64,000 bases of DNA from an uncultured Christensenellaceae bacterium (lineage in GTDB: Bacteria; Bacillota; Clostridia; Christensenellales; UBA3700). Positions within the stretch are counted from its first letter, which is position 1, and every line of letters starts with the position of its first letter. The position numbers and the translations under genes are program-made. Where the stretch lies: assembly GCA_910588545.1 (NCBI GenBank), contig CAJUOU010000001.1, positions 248,001-312,000 on the forward strand. The letters run 5' to 3'. Shown one piece after another: positions 26,518 through 35,067 of the stretch. The notes beneath the pieces are model-generated. The model made no database searches. It was not told where the DNA came from and saw only the letters and a program-made list of their open reading frames with translations.

Positions 26518-27441
26518 ATGAGATTGATTTTTTTAGGCACGCCCGATTTTGCAGTGCCAAGTTTAAAAAAAATTGCACAGTCAAAACACGAGATTATAGC
26601 GGTTGTCACACAGCCTGACAGACCGAGGAATCGTGGCGTTTTAACCCCGTCTCCCGTAAAGCAAGCTGCTTTGGAGTTGGGGCTTAATGTGTTGCAATAC
26701 GAAAAAATCAGCCGTGAGGGGCTACAAGATATAAAAAATTTAAACCCGGATATTATGGTTACTTGTGCTTTTGGACAAATTTTAAGCAGAGACTTGCTTG
26801 CAGTGCCTAAATACGGAGTGATTAATGAACACGCAAGTTTGCTACCTAAATATCGCGGAAGCAGTCCTATTCAATGGTGTGTGATAAACGGCGAAAAGGA
26901 GACGGGGGTTACGATAATGCAAACCGCTTATGAAGTGGATAGCGGAGATATTTTGTTTGCGGATAAAACTGCAATCGCAGAGGACGAAACCGCGGGAGAA
27001 TTGTTTGACAGGCTTAGTTTGTTGGCATCAGATAGCATATTGAAAGCTCTTGATTTGATTGAAAGTGCCTCGGCAACGTTCACTCCGCAAGACCATAGCC
27101 AAGCGACTTTTTGCAAATTGTTGAGCAAAGCAGACGGCAAAATCGATTGGAGTAAAAGCGCTTCGGAGATAAAAAATTTCGTTAGAGGTATGAATCCTTG
27201 GCCTTGTGCATTTACAAGCCTTGACGGGAAGATATATAAAATTCATAAGGTCAGCGTTTGTGAATGCGATTGTTCGGGTAGCTGCGGCGAAATAGTAAAA
27301 TGCGATAAAAATAATTTGATTGTCGCTTGCGGCAATGGATTTGTAAATATAGATATTATACAAGCCCCAAATGCAAAAAAAATGAGTGTAAAAGATTATT
27401 TGTTAGGTCATAAAATTGAGCAAAACAGCGTGTTTGAGTAA
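26518..27441 (+). CDS. fmt: Methionyl-tRNA formyltransferase
   Basis: 307 residues. N-terminal formyltransferase fold: FLGTPDFAVPSL, the catalytic NEHASLLPKYRG (Asn-x-His) and the essential Asp in YEVDSGDIL; the C-terminal OB-like domain begins near residue 205. It formylates Met-tRNA(fMet) with 10-formyl-THF for initiation. The start follows AATAAGGATTATTTA. A Cys-rich loop (CECDCSGSCGE, ~residues 248-258) near the C-terminus is unusual. Confidence 0.95.
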   Translation: MRLIFLGTPDFAVPSLKKIAQSKHEIIAVVTQPDRPRNRGVLTPSPVKQAALELGLNVLQYEKISREGLQDIKNLNPDIMVTCAFGQILSRDLLAVPKYGVINEHASLLPKYRGSSPIQWCVINGEKETGVTIMQTAYEVDSGDILFADKTAIAEDETAGELFDRLSLLASDSILKALDLIESASATFTPQDHSQATFCKLLSKADGKIDWSKSASEIKNFVRGMNPWPCAFTSLDGKIYKIHKVSVCECDCSGSCGEIVKCDKNNLIVACGNGFVNIDIIQAPNAKKMSVKDYLLGHKIEQNSVFE

Positions 27442-27473
27442 TAGTACAGCTTTAAATGTGATTAGGAGAGTAA

Positions 27474-28739
27474 ATGAACAAAGATTTTAGATTGGCTTTT
27501 GATATATTGGACAAGGTGTTCCGCGAGAACGCCTACAGCAATATTTTACTTTCCGAAGTTTTGGACAAGGCGGATAATCGTGCTTTGCTTACAAAACTTG
27601 TTTACGGTACATTGGAAAAAAATATAACATTGGAGTATTATATCGGCGAGCTTTGCCAAAATAAGCCTAGTGGAAAAATACTTGTTATTTTAAAATTGGG
27701 ATTGTATTTGTTAAAGTTTATCGATAGTGTGCCTGCATTTGCTGTTGTAAATGAAATGGTTAATCTTACAACTTATGCAAAAAAACCTAAGATTGCAGGC
27801 TTTGTAAATGCCACTCTAAAGGCTGCGGTGGATAAACAGTTTACGTTGCCAAAAGAGGAAAAAACAGCTCTTTCAATAGAATACAGCGTACCTTTATGGT
27901 ATATTAAATGTTTGTTTAAACAATATAAAAAGCAAATTGCAATAGACATTTTAAAAACGCAATCGTTTGATTTTGAGCACATAAGAGTAAATTCAAAAAA
28001 GATTACAGCTGATAAATTGGAAGAAAAACTAAAAAAATTGAATGTAATTTATACAACTAGCGATTATAACGGATATTTTATAAAAAACAATAAGGATATA
28101 CGTGAGTTATTTGATAATGGCTTTATTACATATCAATCTCCGTCAAGTATGATTGTTTGCAAAGCTGCAAATGTTCAAGACGGCAATACAGTATTGGATA
28201 TGTGTGCAAGTCCGGGTGGTAAGTCGGTTTATATGAGCGAGCTTGCAAATAATTTGAATATAACTTCATGCGATATTTATCCTAATCGTGTGGAAAAAAT
28301 AAAAGAATACAGCACACGTATGGGTGCGGATAATATAAATGCCATTGTAATGGACGGAACAAAATTTGACGATAAATTAAAAAATAAATTTGATTTGGTG
28401 TTATGTGATAGTCCTTGTAGCGGGTTTGGTGTTGCACGTAAAAAACCTGATATTTATTTGAACAAAAGTTATGACGATATTTTGGCATTAAGTGAAATAC
28501 AATACAAACTGTTGAATAATGCGATAAACTATACTAAAGTCGGCGGACACATAATTTATTCTACATGTACCATTCTTAGGGAGGAAAATTATAATATTGT
28601 CGGCAGGATTTTAAAGGAAAGAAATGATGTCAAATTAGAGGTTATGCCTATACCTTTTAAAAATGACGGCTACATACAACTTTTGCCTAGTAGTGACGGT
28701 TTGGACGGATTTTTTATTGCGAGGTTGATAAAATGTTAA
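27474..28739 (+). CDS. rsmB: 16S rRNA (cytosine-967-C5)-methyltransferase
   Basis: 421 residues. The N-terminal NusB-like RNA-binding domain (about 1-130) precedes the methyltransferase: SAM site DMCASPGGKS, DSPCSGFG with a catalytic Cys, and STCT with the second Cys. It methylates C967 of 16S rRNA. It overlaps the rlmN start by 7 bases, so two rRNA-modification genes are coupled. The start follows TTAGGAGAGTAA. Confidence 0.93.
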   Translation: MNKDFRLAFDILDKVFRENAYSNILLSEVLDKADNRALLTKLVYGTLEKNITLEYYIGELCQNKPSGKILVILKLGLYLLKFIDSVPAFAVVNEMVNLTTYAKKPKIAGFVNATLKAAVDKQFTLPKEEKTALSIEYSVPLWYIKCLFKQYKKQIAIDILKTQSFDFEHIRVNSKKITADKLEEKLKKLNVIYTTSDYNGYFIKNNKDIRELFDNGFITYQSPSSMIVCKAANVQDGNTVLDMCASPGGKSVYMSELANNLNITSCDIYPNRVEKIKEYSTRMGADNINAIVMDGTKFDDKLKNKFDLVLCDSPCSGFGVARKKPDIYLNKSYDDILALSEIQYKLLNNAINYTKVGGHIIYSTCTILREENYNIVGRILKERNDVKLEVMPIPFKNDGYIQLLPSSDGLDGFFIARLIKC

Positions 28740-29764
28740 ACGCGTTGGATTTTGATTTGAATGATTGGATAGATTATTTGGCAACAATCGGACAAGCGAA
28801 ATTTCGTGCTAAACAAATTTACGGTTGGTTGCATAAAGGGGTAAAATTTGAAAAAATGTCAAATTTGCCTAATACATTAGTGCAAAAATTAAAGGAAGAT
28901 TTTAGCGAAAATCAAGTTTCCGTTTACAAAAAACTAGTTTCTGGAAAGGATGGCACACGAAAGTACATTTTTGCATTGCAAGACGGCAATATAATAGAGG
29001 GTGTATTGATGTCGTACAAGTACGGAAATACGATTTGTATTAGCACTCAAGTAGGTTGTCGTATGAATTGTGCATTTTGTGCATCGGGATTGGACGGACT
29101 TGTACGCAATTTGACTGCGGGCGAAATGGTAGGCGAAGTACTTGCCGTAAATAACGATTTGGGCAATGGCGATAGGCAGATTACAAATATAGTGCTTATG
29201 GGTAGCGGCGAGCCTCTTGACAATTACGACAATGTAATAAAATTTATTAATATGATTAGCGATGCAAACGGCATTAATATAAGTAAACGTAACATTTCTT
29301 TGAGTACTTGCGGGCTTTGCGACAAAATTTATAATTTGGCGGATGATTTGGGCGGCGTTACTCTAACAATTTCATTACATGCGCCAAATGATAAGATACG
29401 CGGTCAAATTATGCCTATTAATAAAGCCTATAATATAGATGAAATTTTAAAAGCCGTCAAATATTATTTTGACAAAACAGGCAGACGCATTATTTTTGAA
29501 TATTCAATGATAAAAGGTGTAAATGACAGCGTTGACTGTGCAAAAGAATTGTCTTTGCTTTTAAAAGGTTTGCCATGCCATGTAAATTTGATTAATCTTA
29601 ATTATGTAAAAGAAAAAGGCTTGCAATCAAGTGGAAAAGAGCCTGTACAAGCTTTTTTGAAAGTGCTTGATAAAAACGGAATATCCGCAACGATAAGGCG
29701 AACTATGGGTAGCGATATCGAGGGCGCTTGCGGTCAGCTGCGTAGGAAAATTTTGAAAAACTAA
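28733..29764 (+). CDS. rlmN: Dual-specificity 23S rRNA A2503 / tRNA A37 C2-methyltransferase
   Basis: 343 residues. The radical SAM cluster motif is CRMNCAFC, with the upstream conserved Cys in CISTQVGC. The C-terminal substrate-methylating Cys lies in GSDIEGACGQL. The glycine-rich LMGSGEPLDNYDNV is the SAM-binding region. It places a methyl group on C2 of adenosine in 23S rRNA and some tRNAs. In Bacillus the phosphatase/kinase pair prpC-prkC follows rlmN; here rsgA follows directly after 85 bases. Confidence 0.95.
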   Translation: MLNALDFDLNDWIDYLATIGQAKFRAKQIYGWLHKGVKFEKMSNLPNTLVQKLKEDFSENQVSVYKKLVSGKDGTRKYIFALQDGNIIEGVLMSYKYGNTICISTQVGCRMNCAFCASGLDGLVRNLTAGEMVGEVLAVNNDLGNGDRQITNIVLMGSGEPLDNYDNVIKFINMISDANGINISKRNISLSTCGLCDKIYNLADDLGGVTLTISLHAPNDKIRGQIMPINKAYNIDEILKAVKYYFDKTGRRIIFEYSMIKGVNDSVDCAKELSLLLKGLPCHVNLINLNYVKEKGLQSSGKEPVQAFLKVLDKNGISATIRRTMGSDIEGACGQLRRKILKN

Positions 29765-29849
29765 CAGAAATTTATTAAAACCTAATTTTAAAACACGTCA
29801 GTGTTAAATATATAACATACTGCAAAAATAATATTTTAAACGGAGTAAA

Positions 29850-30737
29850 ATGAAAGATAAAAATTTGCGAAAAGGACAAGTAATAAAAGGTGTGGGCGGA
29901 AGCTACAATGTGCTTGCGGACGGCGAAGTAATTTTGTGTAACGGTCGTGGCAAGTTAAGGCTTGACGGAGACATTTTTATAGGAGATTATGTAGAGTTTG
30001 TTGATTTTGGCAAGGGCAAAGGTGCTATCGAAAAGATTTTGCCAAGAAAAAATAAAATCACTAGACCTTACATTACAAATATCGATATGATAGTCATTTG
30101 CATTGCTCCAAGTCCTCGTCCGGATTTTTATCTTGTAGATAAGTTGTTGATAAATTGTATAAAACAAAACATAACGCCTATTTTGTGTGTAAATAAAATT
30201 GACTTGATGGATGACGATTTTAAGCATAATGTGGAAGTGTCTTATGACAATTTGTGTGATATATGTTATGTTTGCAGTTTAACAGGCGAAGGTATAGATA
30301 AACTTATCGGGTTGATGTCAAATAATTATGTAAGCATGGCAGGACAATCGGCAACTGGTAAATCATCGATAATAAACTGCATAGTCGGCAGACAAATGTT
30401 GGAAACAGGCGAGCTATCACGAAAGATTGAGCGTGGCAGACATACTACGCGAAATGTGGAAATTTTCGATATAGGTCACGGTATACGTCTTGCGGATACT
30501 TGCGGGTTTTCTGTTTTAGAACTCGAAAATATGAATCCAAATGACTTATCAACTTATTTTACCGATTTTGACGAGTTTGCCTGTAATTGTAAATTTAACG
30601 GCTGTAATCATTTAGTAGAGCCCGGTTGTGCCGTTAAATGTGCTGTGGAACAAGGTAAACTTAGTAAAGATAGGTATGATAGATATGTTGCATTATACAA
30701 TGACTTAATGGAAAAATGGAGAAAAAGGTATGACTGA
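29850..30737 (+). CDS. rsgA: Ribosome small subunit-dependent GTPase A
   Basis: 295 residues with the circularly permuted GTPase order: G4 CVNKID (~residues 109-114), G1 GQSATGKSS (~167-175), then switch I with RHTTRN, and G3 DTCGF. The C-terminal zinc site is CKFNGCNHLVEPGCAVKCAV. An N-terminal OB fold precedes the GTPase. It helps late 30S ribosome maturation. The stop region overlaps the rpe start by 8 bases. Confidence 0.95.
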   Translation: MKDKNLRKGQVIKGVGGSYNVLADGEVILCNGRGKLRLDGDIFIGDYVEFVDFGKGKGAIEKILPRKNKITRPYITNIDMIVICIAPSPRPDFYLVDKLLINCIKQNITPILCVNKIDLMDDDFKHNVEVSYDNLCDICYVCSLTGEGIDKLIGLMSNNYVSMAGQSATGKSSIINCIVGRQMLETGELSRKIERGRHTTRNVEIFDIGHGIRLADTCGFSVLELENMNPNDLSTYFTDFDEFACNCKFNGCNHLVEPGCAVKCAVEQGKLSKDRYDRYVALYNDLMEKWRKRYD

Positions 30738-31386
30738 ATATAAAGTATCGCCATCAATATTATCGGGCGATTTTGCTAATATGGGAAAAAGTGTTAAAGA
30801 CGCATGTTTTTGGGGTGCAGATTTGATACATGTTGATGTTATGGATGGTGTATACGTTCCTAACATTACATTTGGAATGCCAATGGTTGCTGCAATAAAA
30901 AAATACAGCACCGTTCCGCTTGATGTACACCTTATGATAATAGAGCCGGAAAAATATGTCGGTAGTTTTGTAGATAGTGGTGCTGATATTGTGACCTTTC
31001 ATCCCGAAGCATCAAAAGATGTTGCAAAAGGTATAGAAATAATTAAATCAAAAGGAGCAAAATGTGGCTTGGTTTTAAATCCCGATAAACCGCTTGATTT
31101 GGTGTATCCGTATATTAACGATATAGATATGGTGCTTTTGATGAGTGTGTTTCCGGGGTTTGGTGGACAAAAATTTATAGAAAGTGTATTGGATAAGGCA
31201 AAAGAGTTAAAAGATTATATAGACAAAAATAATATAAATATAGATATCGAAATAGACGGCGGAGTAAGTAGTGCCAATGCCGAGCAAGTAAGAAACAGTG
31301 GTGTAAATATTTTGGTTGCAGGCAGTGCGGTATTTAAAAGTAATGACCCTGCAGGCGAAATTGCTAAAATAAAAGGTAAAATTTAA
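30730..31386 (+). CDS. rpe: Ribulose-phosphate 3-epimerase
   Basis: 218 residues, TIM barrel: SPSILSGDF at the start, HVDVMDGVYVPNITFG with metal ligands, DVHLMI, MSVFPGFGGQKF and EIDGGVSS. It interconverts ribulose-5-phosphate and xylulose-5-phosphate in the pentose phosphate pathway. Translation is coupled to rsgA by overlap. The rsgA-rpe-thiN order matches Bacillus. Confidence 0.95.
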   Translation: MTEYKVSPSILSGDFANMGKSVKDACFWGADLIHVDVMDGVYVPNITFGMPMVAAIKKYSTVPLDVHLMIIEPEKYVGSFVDSGADIVTFHPEASKDVAKGIEIIKSKGAKCGLVLNPDKPLDLVYPYINDIDMVLLMSVFPGFGGQKFIESVLDKAKELKDYIDKNNINIDIEIDGGVSSANAEQVRNSGVNILVAGSAVFKSNDPAGEIAKIKGKI

Positions 31387-31388
31387 AT

Positions 31389-32009
31389 ATGAGTAAATTT
31401 GAAAATTTAAAAGCAAATAATAACACCATTGCTGCTGTTGTGCTTAATGGCGAGAGGTATAAAGGCAAAATTATTGCAGATTATATTGTCGGTGTTGACG
31501 GCGGATACGATAAAACACCCTATTGTGATATTTTTGTCGGGGATAAGGATAGTGTTCGAGGATTTGTAAGCTGCGACAAACAAATTCTGCTTAACGTGGA
31601 AAAAGACGAAAGCGATATGGAAACTGCAGTAAATTATCTTTTAGCCAACGAGATTAAAAATATGCATTTTTACGGTGTTTTGGGCGGAAGAATTGACCAC
31701 GTACTTGCAAATTTGGGTATAATGGCAAAATGCGTACAAAATGGTATTAATGTTGTGGCTTATTGCAATGATTGTGATATTTATATGACATCCGATAGTT
31801 TAAAATTGGCAGTAGTCGAAAATAGTCTAATAAGTTTGTCACCTTTTACAGATACCGTGCATATTATATCCTTAGAAGGGGTAAAATGGGAGCTTTTTGA
31901 TTGCGATATATACAAAACCTCTTCACGAACAATTTCCAATGTGGCAGTAAAAAAACAAATTCAACTTAATGTGGATTTTGGTATAGTAATGGTTATAGTA
32001 AATAAATAA
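31389..32009 (+). CDS. Thiamine pyrophosphokinase
   Basis: 206 residues. Catalytic-domain motifs: VGVDGGYDK, the acidic FVGDKDSV, EKDESDMETAV, and GVLGGRIDHVLANL; the C-terminal thiamine-binding beta domain follows. It converts thiamine to the cofactor thiamine diphosphate with ATP. Starts 2 bases after the rpe stop. Its homologue in B. subtilis (thiN, yloS) occupies the same place. No TPP riboswitch is seen upstream. Confidence 0.92.
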   Translation: MSKFENLKANNNTIAAVVLNGERYKGKIIADYIVGVDGGYDKTPYCDIFVGDKDSVRGFVSCDKQILLNVEKDESDMETAVNYLLANEIKNMHFYGVLGGRIDHVLANLGIMAKCVQNGINVVAYCNDCDIYMTSDSLKLAVVENSLISLSPFTDTVHIISLEGVKWELFDCDIYKTSSRTISNVAVKKQIQLNVDFGIVMVIVNK

Positions 32010-32023
32010 AAAACGGAGGGCTT

Positions 32024-32116
32024 ATGCGTATTTATTGTGTTGACCCACCAAAGATAATTAAATTTTTTCTTAGAAAAATTTGTACAAAAAACACTCAAAA
32101 TGAAAAGAAAAACTGA
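32024..32116 (+). CDS. spoVM: Putative stage V sporulation protein SpoVM (30 residues)
   Basis: A 30-codon frame with a strong ribosome binding site (CGGAGGG, 5 bases before the ATG) sits between the thiamine pyrophosphokinase gene and reversed rpmB, the position of spoVM in B. subtilis. The peptide begins MRIYCVDPPKIIKFFLRK: Pro9, Lys10 and Arg17 align with P9, K10 and R17 of B. subtilis SpoVM, and residues 11-20 form a short amphipathic helix. SpoVM marks the curved forespore membrane and recruits SpoIVA for the spore coat. The C-terminal tail is longer and polar (TKNTQNEKKN). Length and divergence mean the call rests on position plus pattern. Confidence 0.65.
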   Translation: MRIYCVDPPKIIKFFLRKICTKNTQNEKKN

Positions 32117-32127
32117 AAATTTTACTT

Positions 32128-32166
32128 AAAATAAAATGGATATATTATGTCCGTTTTATTTTTTAT
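32128..32166 (+). terminator. Terminator after putative spoVM
   Basis: Stem AAAATAAAATGGA / TCCGTTTTATTTT (32128-32140 with 32150-32162, one T-G wobble), 9-nt loop, T-rich tail. Closes the yicC-to-spoVM gene run. Confidence 0.75.
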
Positions 32167-32282
32167 AATTTATATTAATTTGTATAATAAACAGAAATCT
32201 AGTAAAAAAAGATATTCAAATTATTAAATGATATAATAAATGCTAAGTTATTATAGTTTAAAATATTATATTATGGTTTAAT

Positions 32283-32316
32283 ATAAACAAAAAAGCAGGA
32301 AATACTTCCTGCTTTT
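32283..32316 (-). terminator. Terminator of rpmB
   Basis: Eleven-bp stem AAAAGCAGGAA / TTCCTGCTTTT (32291-32301 with 32306-32316), 4-nt loop; on the minus strand it is followed by TTGTTTATAT. Confidence 0.85.
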
Positions 32317-32335
32317 AATGTTTAATTATGATAAA

Positions 32336-32530
32336 TTAGTTATTTTCGCTCTTTTTCATTGTGCGAAGGCATCTTGTGCAAACATACTCTGTTGTTTCAC
32401 GGCCATTATCATCAACTAGTTTTACTTTTTGAACATTAGCATTCCAAGACTTTCTAGCCTTACGATTTGAGTGAGAAACAGTGTTACCACTCATCTTTGA
32501 TTTATTGCAAATACTGCATACTCTTGACAT
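32336..32530 (-). CDS. rpmB: 50S ribosomal protein L28
   Basis: 64 residues: MSRVCSICNKSKMSGNTVSH-type N-terminus, with CxxC (CSIC) and a second pair (CTRC) near the C-terminus, so this is the zinc-binding C+ form. It is part of the large ribosomal subunit. The ATG at 32530 follows AGGAGGTGCGTTCT; an in-frame GTG at 32539 lies within that site and is rejected. Encoded opposite to its neighbours, as in Bacillus. Confidence 0.96.
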   Translation of the reverse strand: MSRVCSICNKSKMSGNTVSHSNRKARKSWNANVQKVKLVDDNGRETTEYVCTRCLRTMKKSENN

Positions 32531-32563
32531 AGAACGCACCTCCTATCCGCATATTACTTTAGT

Positions 32564-32592
32564 ATTTTAGCACTTATTGATAAATTATGCAA
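32564..32592 (-). promoter_or_regulatory. Promoter for rpmB
   Basis: On the minus strand: TTGCAT (32587-32592), 17-bp spacer, TAAAAT (32564-32569). Confidence 0.75.
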
Positions 32593-32956
32593 GGAAATTA
32601 ATGTATTTTTTTAATAAATTTATATTTTTTTATAAAATCGTTGCAGTTAATTAAATTTATGGAATAAATATTACCTATTAATTGTTTTGAATTTGTATAA
32701 AAAATTATGCAATATGTAAGTAATCACAATAATTTAATGACAAAAAATGGCTTAATAATGTAAAAAAAGTAAATAATAGTTAAATAATCAAATTTATAAC
32801 AATATAATTTTATATACATTATGACAGAAAATTTCGATTGCAGTTTCAAATCGTGTAAAATTTATTTTTAATTTATTTAAACTTTACATATATCGTAATT
32901 TACTATTTTATTTTTACGTTAATAAGTCTATTATTGTAAAAAATATTGGAAAATAC
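32593..32956. other. AT-rich intergenic region between rpmB and yloU
   Basis: About 360 bases of very AT-rich DNA between divergent promoters. I see no ORF with a ribosome binding site, no structured RNA and no clear repeat. Confidence 0.5.
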
Positions 32957-32985
32957 TTGATTATTTTTTTTAATTCGTGTATTAT
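32957..32985 (+). promoter_or_regulatory. Promoter for yloU-yloV
   Basis: TTGATT (32957-32962), 17-bp spacer, TATTAT (32980-32985), with an overlapping TATAAT at 32985-32990. Confidence 0.65.
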
Positions 32986-33010
32986 ATAATAAATAAGGAA
33001 TAGGTGAAAT

Positions 33011-33361
33011 ATGTCAGTTAAGACGATTAATAAGTTCGGCAAATTGAGTATTACTGATAATACGATAGCAATGGTTACAAACCATGTTGCTAATGATTGC
33101 TATGGCGTTGTTTCTCTAGTTTCCAGAAAATTAACTGATAGTATAGCTGAGTTTTTCGGCAAAAAGTCTTTTGCAAAGGGTGTAAAAGTCGTTACTATTA
33201 AAAATAAAATTAATATTGAAATTTATGCTGTTTTAAAGGACGGCATAAATACTGATGCTGTTTGCGACTCTATAAAAAGTGCAGTTAAATACAATGTAGA
33301 AATGTTTACCGGAATGCGTGTGGACGATATTTTGGTCTACGTTGTTGGCGTCAGAGTTTAA
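33011..33361 (+). CDS. yloU: Asp23/Gls24 family envelope stress protein (YloU)
   Basis: 116 residues. Alkaline-shock Asp23 pattern: ISDNTIAMVTNHVANDCYGVVSLVSR near the N-terminus and NVEMFTGMRVDDILVYVVGVR at the C-terminus. Family members associate with the membrane and respond to envelope stress; YloU itself has no fixed function. It precedes the yloV/fakA gene by 15 bases, the conserved Bacillota pair. Confidence 0.9.
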   Translation: MSVKTINKFGKLSITDNTIAMVTNHVANDCYGVVSLVSRKLTDSIAEFFGKKSFAKGVKVVTIKNKINIEIYAVLKDGINTDAVCDSIKSAVKYNVEMFTGMRVDDILVYVVGVRV

Positions 33362-33376
33362 TTAGGAGTTTATTGA

Positions 33377-35002
33377 ATGAAAATTTTAGATATATCAAAA
33401 TTTAAGGAGATGGTAATCGGTGGTGCAACATTACTTGAGATAAACAAAGATTATGTTGACTCCTTAAACGTTTTCCCGGTGCCTGACGGCGATACCGGAA
33501 CTAATATGTCCAAAACTTTAACGAGTGCTGTTAGTGAAGTTGACGGCAAAGATTACGATAATTTTGAAGATTTATTAAACGATTTTTCCAAAGGTGCTTT
33601 AAAAGGAGCAAGAGGAAATTCGGGAGTTATTTTATCGCAAATAGTAAAAGGTATTGCAAAATCACTTGCAGAAGCAAAACAAATCAATACCAAAGCATTT
33701 GCAAAAGCGTTGCAAAACGCTACAGATGTTGCTTATAGTGCAGTTTCTAAACCTAAAGAGGGTACTATTTTAACAGTTATTCGTTATATGGCGGAAAAAT
33801 CCTCTTCCCTTGCAAACAAAAATTCAGGATTTATTGCATTTTTTGATGCTTTGATTGAAAAAGGCGAAGAAATTTTGAGCAAAACACCTGACATGTTACC
33901 TGTTTTAAAGAAAGCAGGCGTTGTAGATGCCGGTGGTAAAGGTTTGATTTTTGTGTTCCAAGGCTTTAATAATGTGCTTAAAGGCGTTCCGATGGAGCGT
34001 ATTGCTCATGATAACGACGATGTGGAAGATGCAATGGATAACTTTAATGGCGATATCCACGATTTAGAGAATATTAAGTTTGCATATTGTACAGAATACT
34101 TTATAATCAACTTAAAAAATAAGACTACAGAGGAAGATATCGAAAAGCTAAAAGATAAATTGATGGCAATCGGCGACAGTGTTATTGCAATCGGCGATTT
34201 ATCAATGGTTAAAGTACATGTTCATACAAATCAACCTAACAAAGCTTTGCAATATGCCTTGAGTCTTGGCGAAATTGACAGGATTAAAATAGAAAATATG
34301 CTTGAGCAAAATCGTGCTTTGATTAAAAAGCACGAAGCTAATAAAAAACCGCTTGCTATGGTTTCGATTTGTTCGGGTGGCGGTCTTGCATCAATTTTTA
34401 AAGAACTTGGGGTAGATACCGTTATCCAGGGTGGACAAACAATGAATCCAAGTGTTAACGATATTTTAAATGTAATCGAAAAAGTCAACAGTGACAATAT
34501 TATTGTGTTACCGAACAATAAAAATATTATCTTAGCTGCTGAACAGGCTGTGGAATTATCAAGTAAAAACGTCAGAGTTGTAAAAACCGTTAATGTACCG
34601 GAAGGTATAGCGTGTGCAGTTGCCTTTGATATTAATCACGATATTGACAGCAATGTGGAAGCAATGCAAGAGGCATTTGGCGAAGTAGCTTACGGCGAAG
34701 TTACTTATGCGGTTAGAAATACTAATCTTGACGGTTTTGAGTTGCAAGAGGGCGACATAATCGGCATTACAGAAAAGAAAATTGTTTCTAAAGGTGCGGA
34801 AGTTGCTGATGTTACTTTGGATGTAGTCGAAAATTTAGTTGACGAAGATAAATCTGTCATCACATTATATTATGGCGAGGGTACGACTGAGGAACAGGCA
34901 AACAACTTGCGAGATATTTTGGCCGATAAATATGACGAATGTGATGTCGAAGTTTATGAGGGCGGACAAAATCACTATTTCTATATGATAAGTGTGGAAT
35001 AA
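33377..35002 (+). CDS. fakA: DhaL/DegV-type fatty acid kinase-like protein (YloV/FakA)
   Basis: 541 residues. The N-terminal DhaL ATP-binding domain has NVFPVPDGDTGTNMSKTL (~residues 32-49) and GARGNSGVILSQI (~79-91). A central domain (~230-310) and a C-terminal DegV-like fold (from ~320) complete the FakA layout. In Gram-positives FakA with a FakB lipid-binding partner phosphorylates free fatty acids for membrane synthesis. No fakB is in the window. The start follows TTAGGAGTTTATTGA. Confidence 0.88.
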   Translation: MKILDISKFKEMVIGGATLLEINKDYVDSLNVFPVPDGDTGTNMSKTLTSAVSEVDGKDYDNFEDLLNDFSKGALKGARGNSGVILSQIVKGIAKSLAEAKQINTKAFAKALQNATDVAYSAVSKPKEGTILTVIRYMAEKSSSLANKNSGFIAFFDALIEKGEEILSKTPDMLPVLKKAGVVDAGGKGLIFVFQGFNNVLKGVPMERIAHDNDDVEDAMDNFNGDIHDLENIKFAYCTEYFIINLKNKTTEEDIEKLKDKLMAIGDSVIAIGDLSMVKVHVHTNQPNKALQYALSLGEIDRIKIENMLEQNRALIKKHEANKKPLAMVSICSGGGLASIFKELGVDTVIQGGQTMNPSVNDILNVIEKVNSDNIIVLPNNKNIILAAEQAVELSSKNVRVVKTVNVPEGIACAVAFDINHDIDSNVEAMQEAFGEVAYGEVTYAVRNTNLDGFELQEGDIIGITEKKIVSKGAEVADVTLDVVENLVDEDKSVITLYYGEGTTEEQANNLRDILADKYDECDVEVYEGGQNHYFYMISVE

Positions 35003-35030
35003 TTTGATATATATACAAATTAATATTATT

Positions 35031-35058
35031 GGCTTGCCTTATGCAAGCCTAATTTTTT
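35031..35058 (+). terminator. Hairpin with T-run between fakA and recG
   Basis: Seven-bp stem GGCTTGC / GCAAGCC (35031-35037 with 35043-35049), then TAATTTTTT that runs directly into the recG ribosome binding site AGGAGAG. Probably a partial terminator, as recG has no clear promoter of its own. Confidence 0.7.
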
Positions 35059-35067
35059 AGGAGAGAA

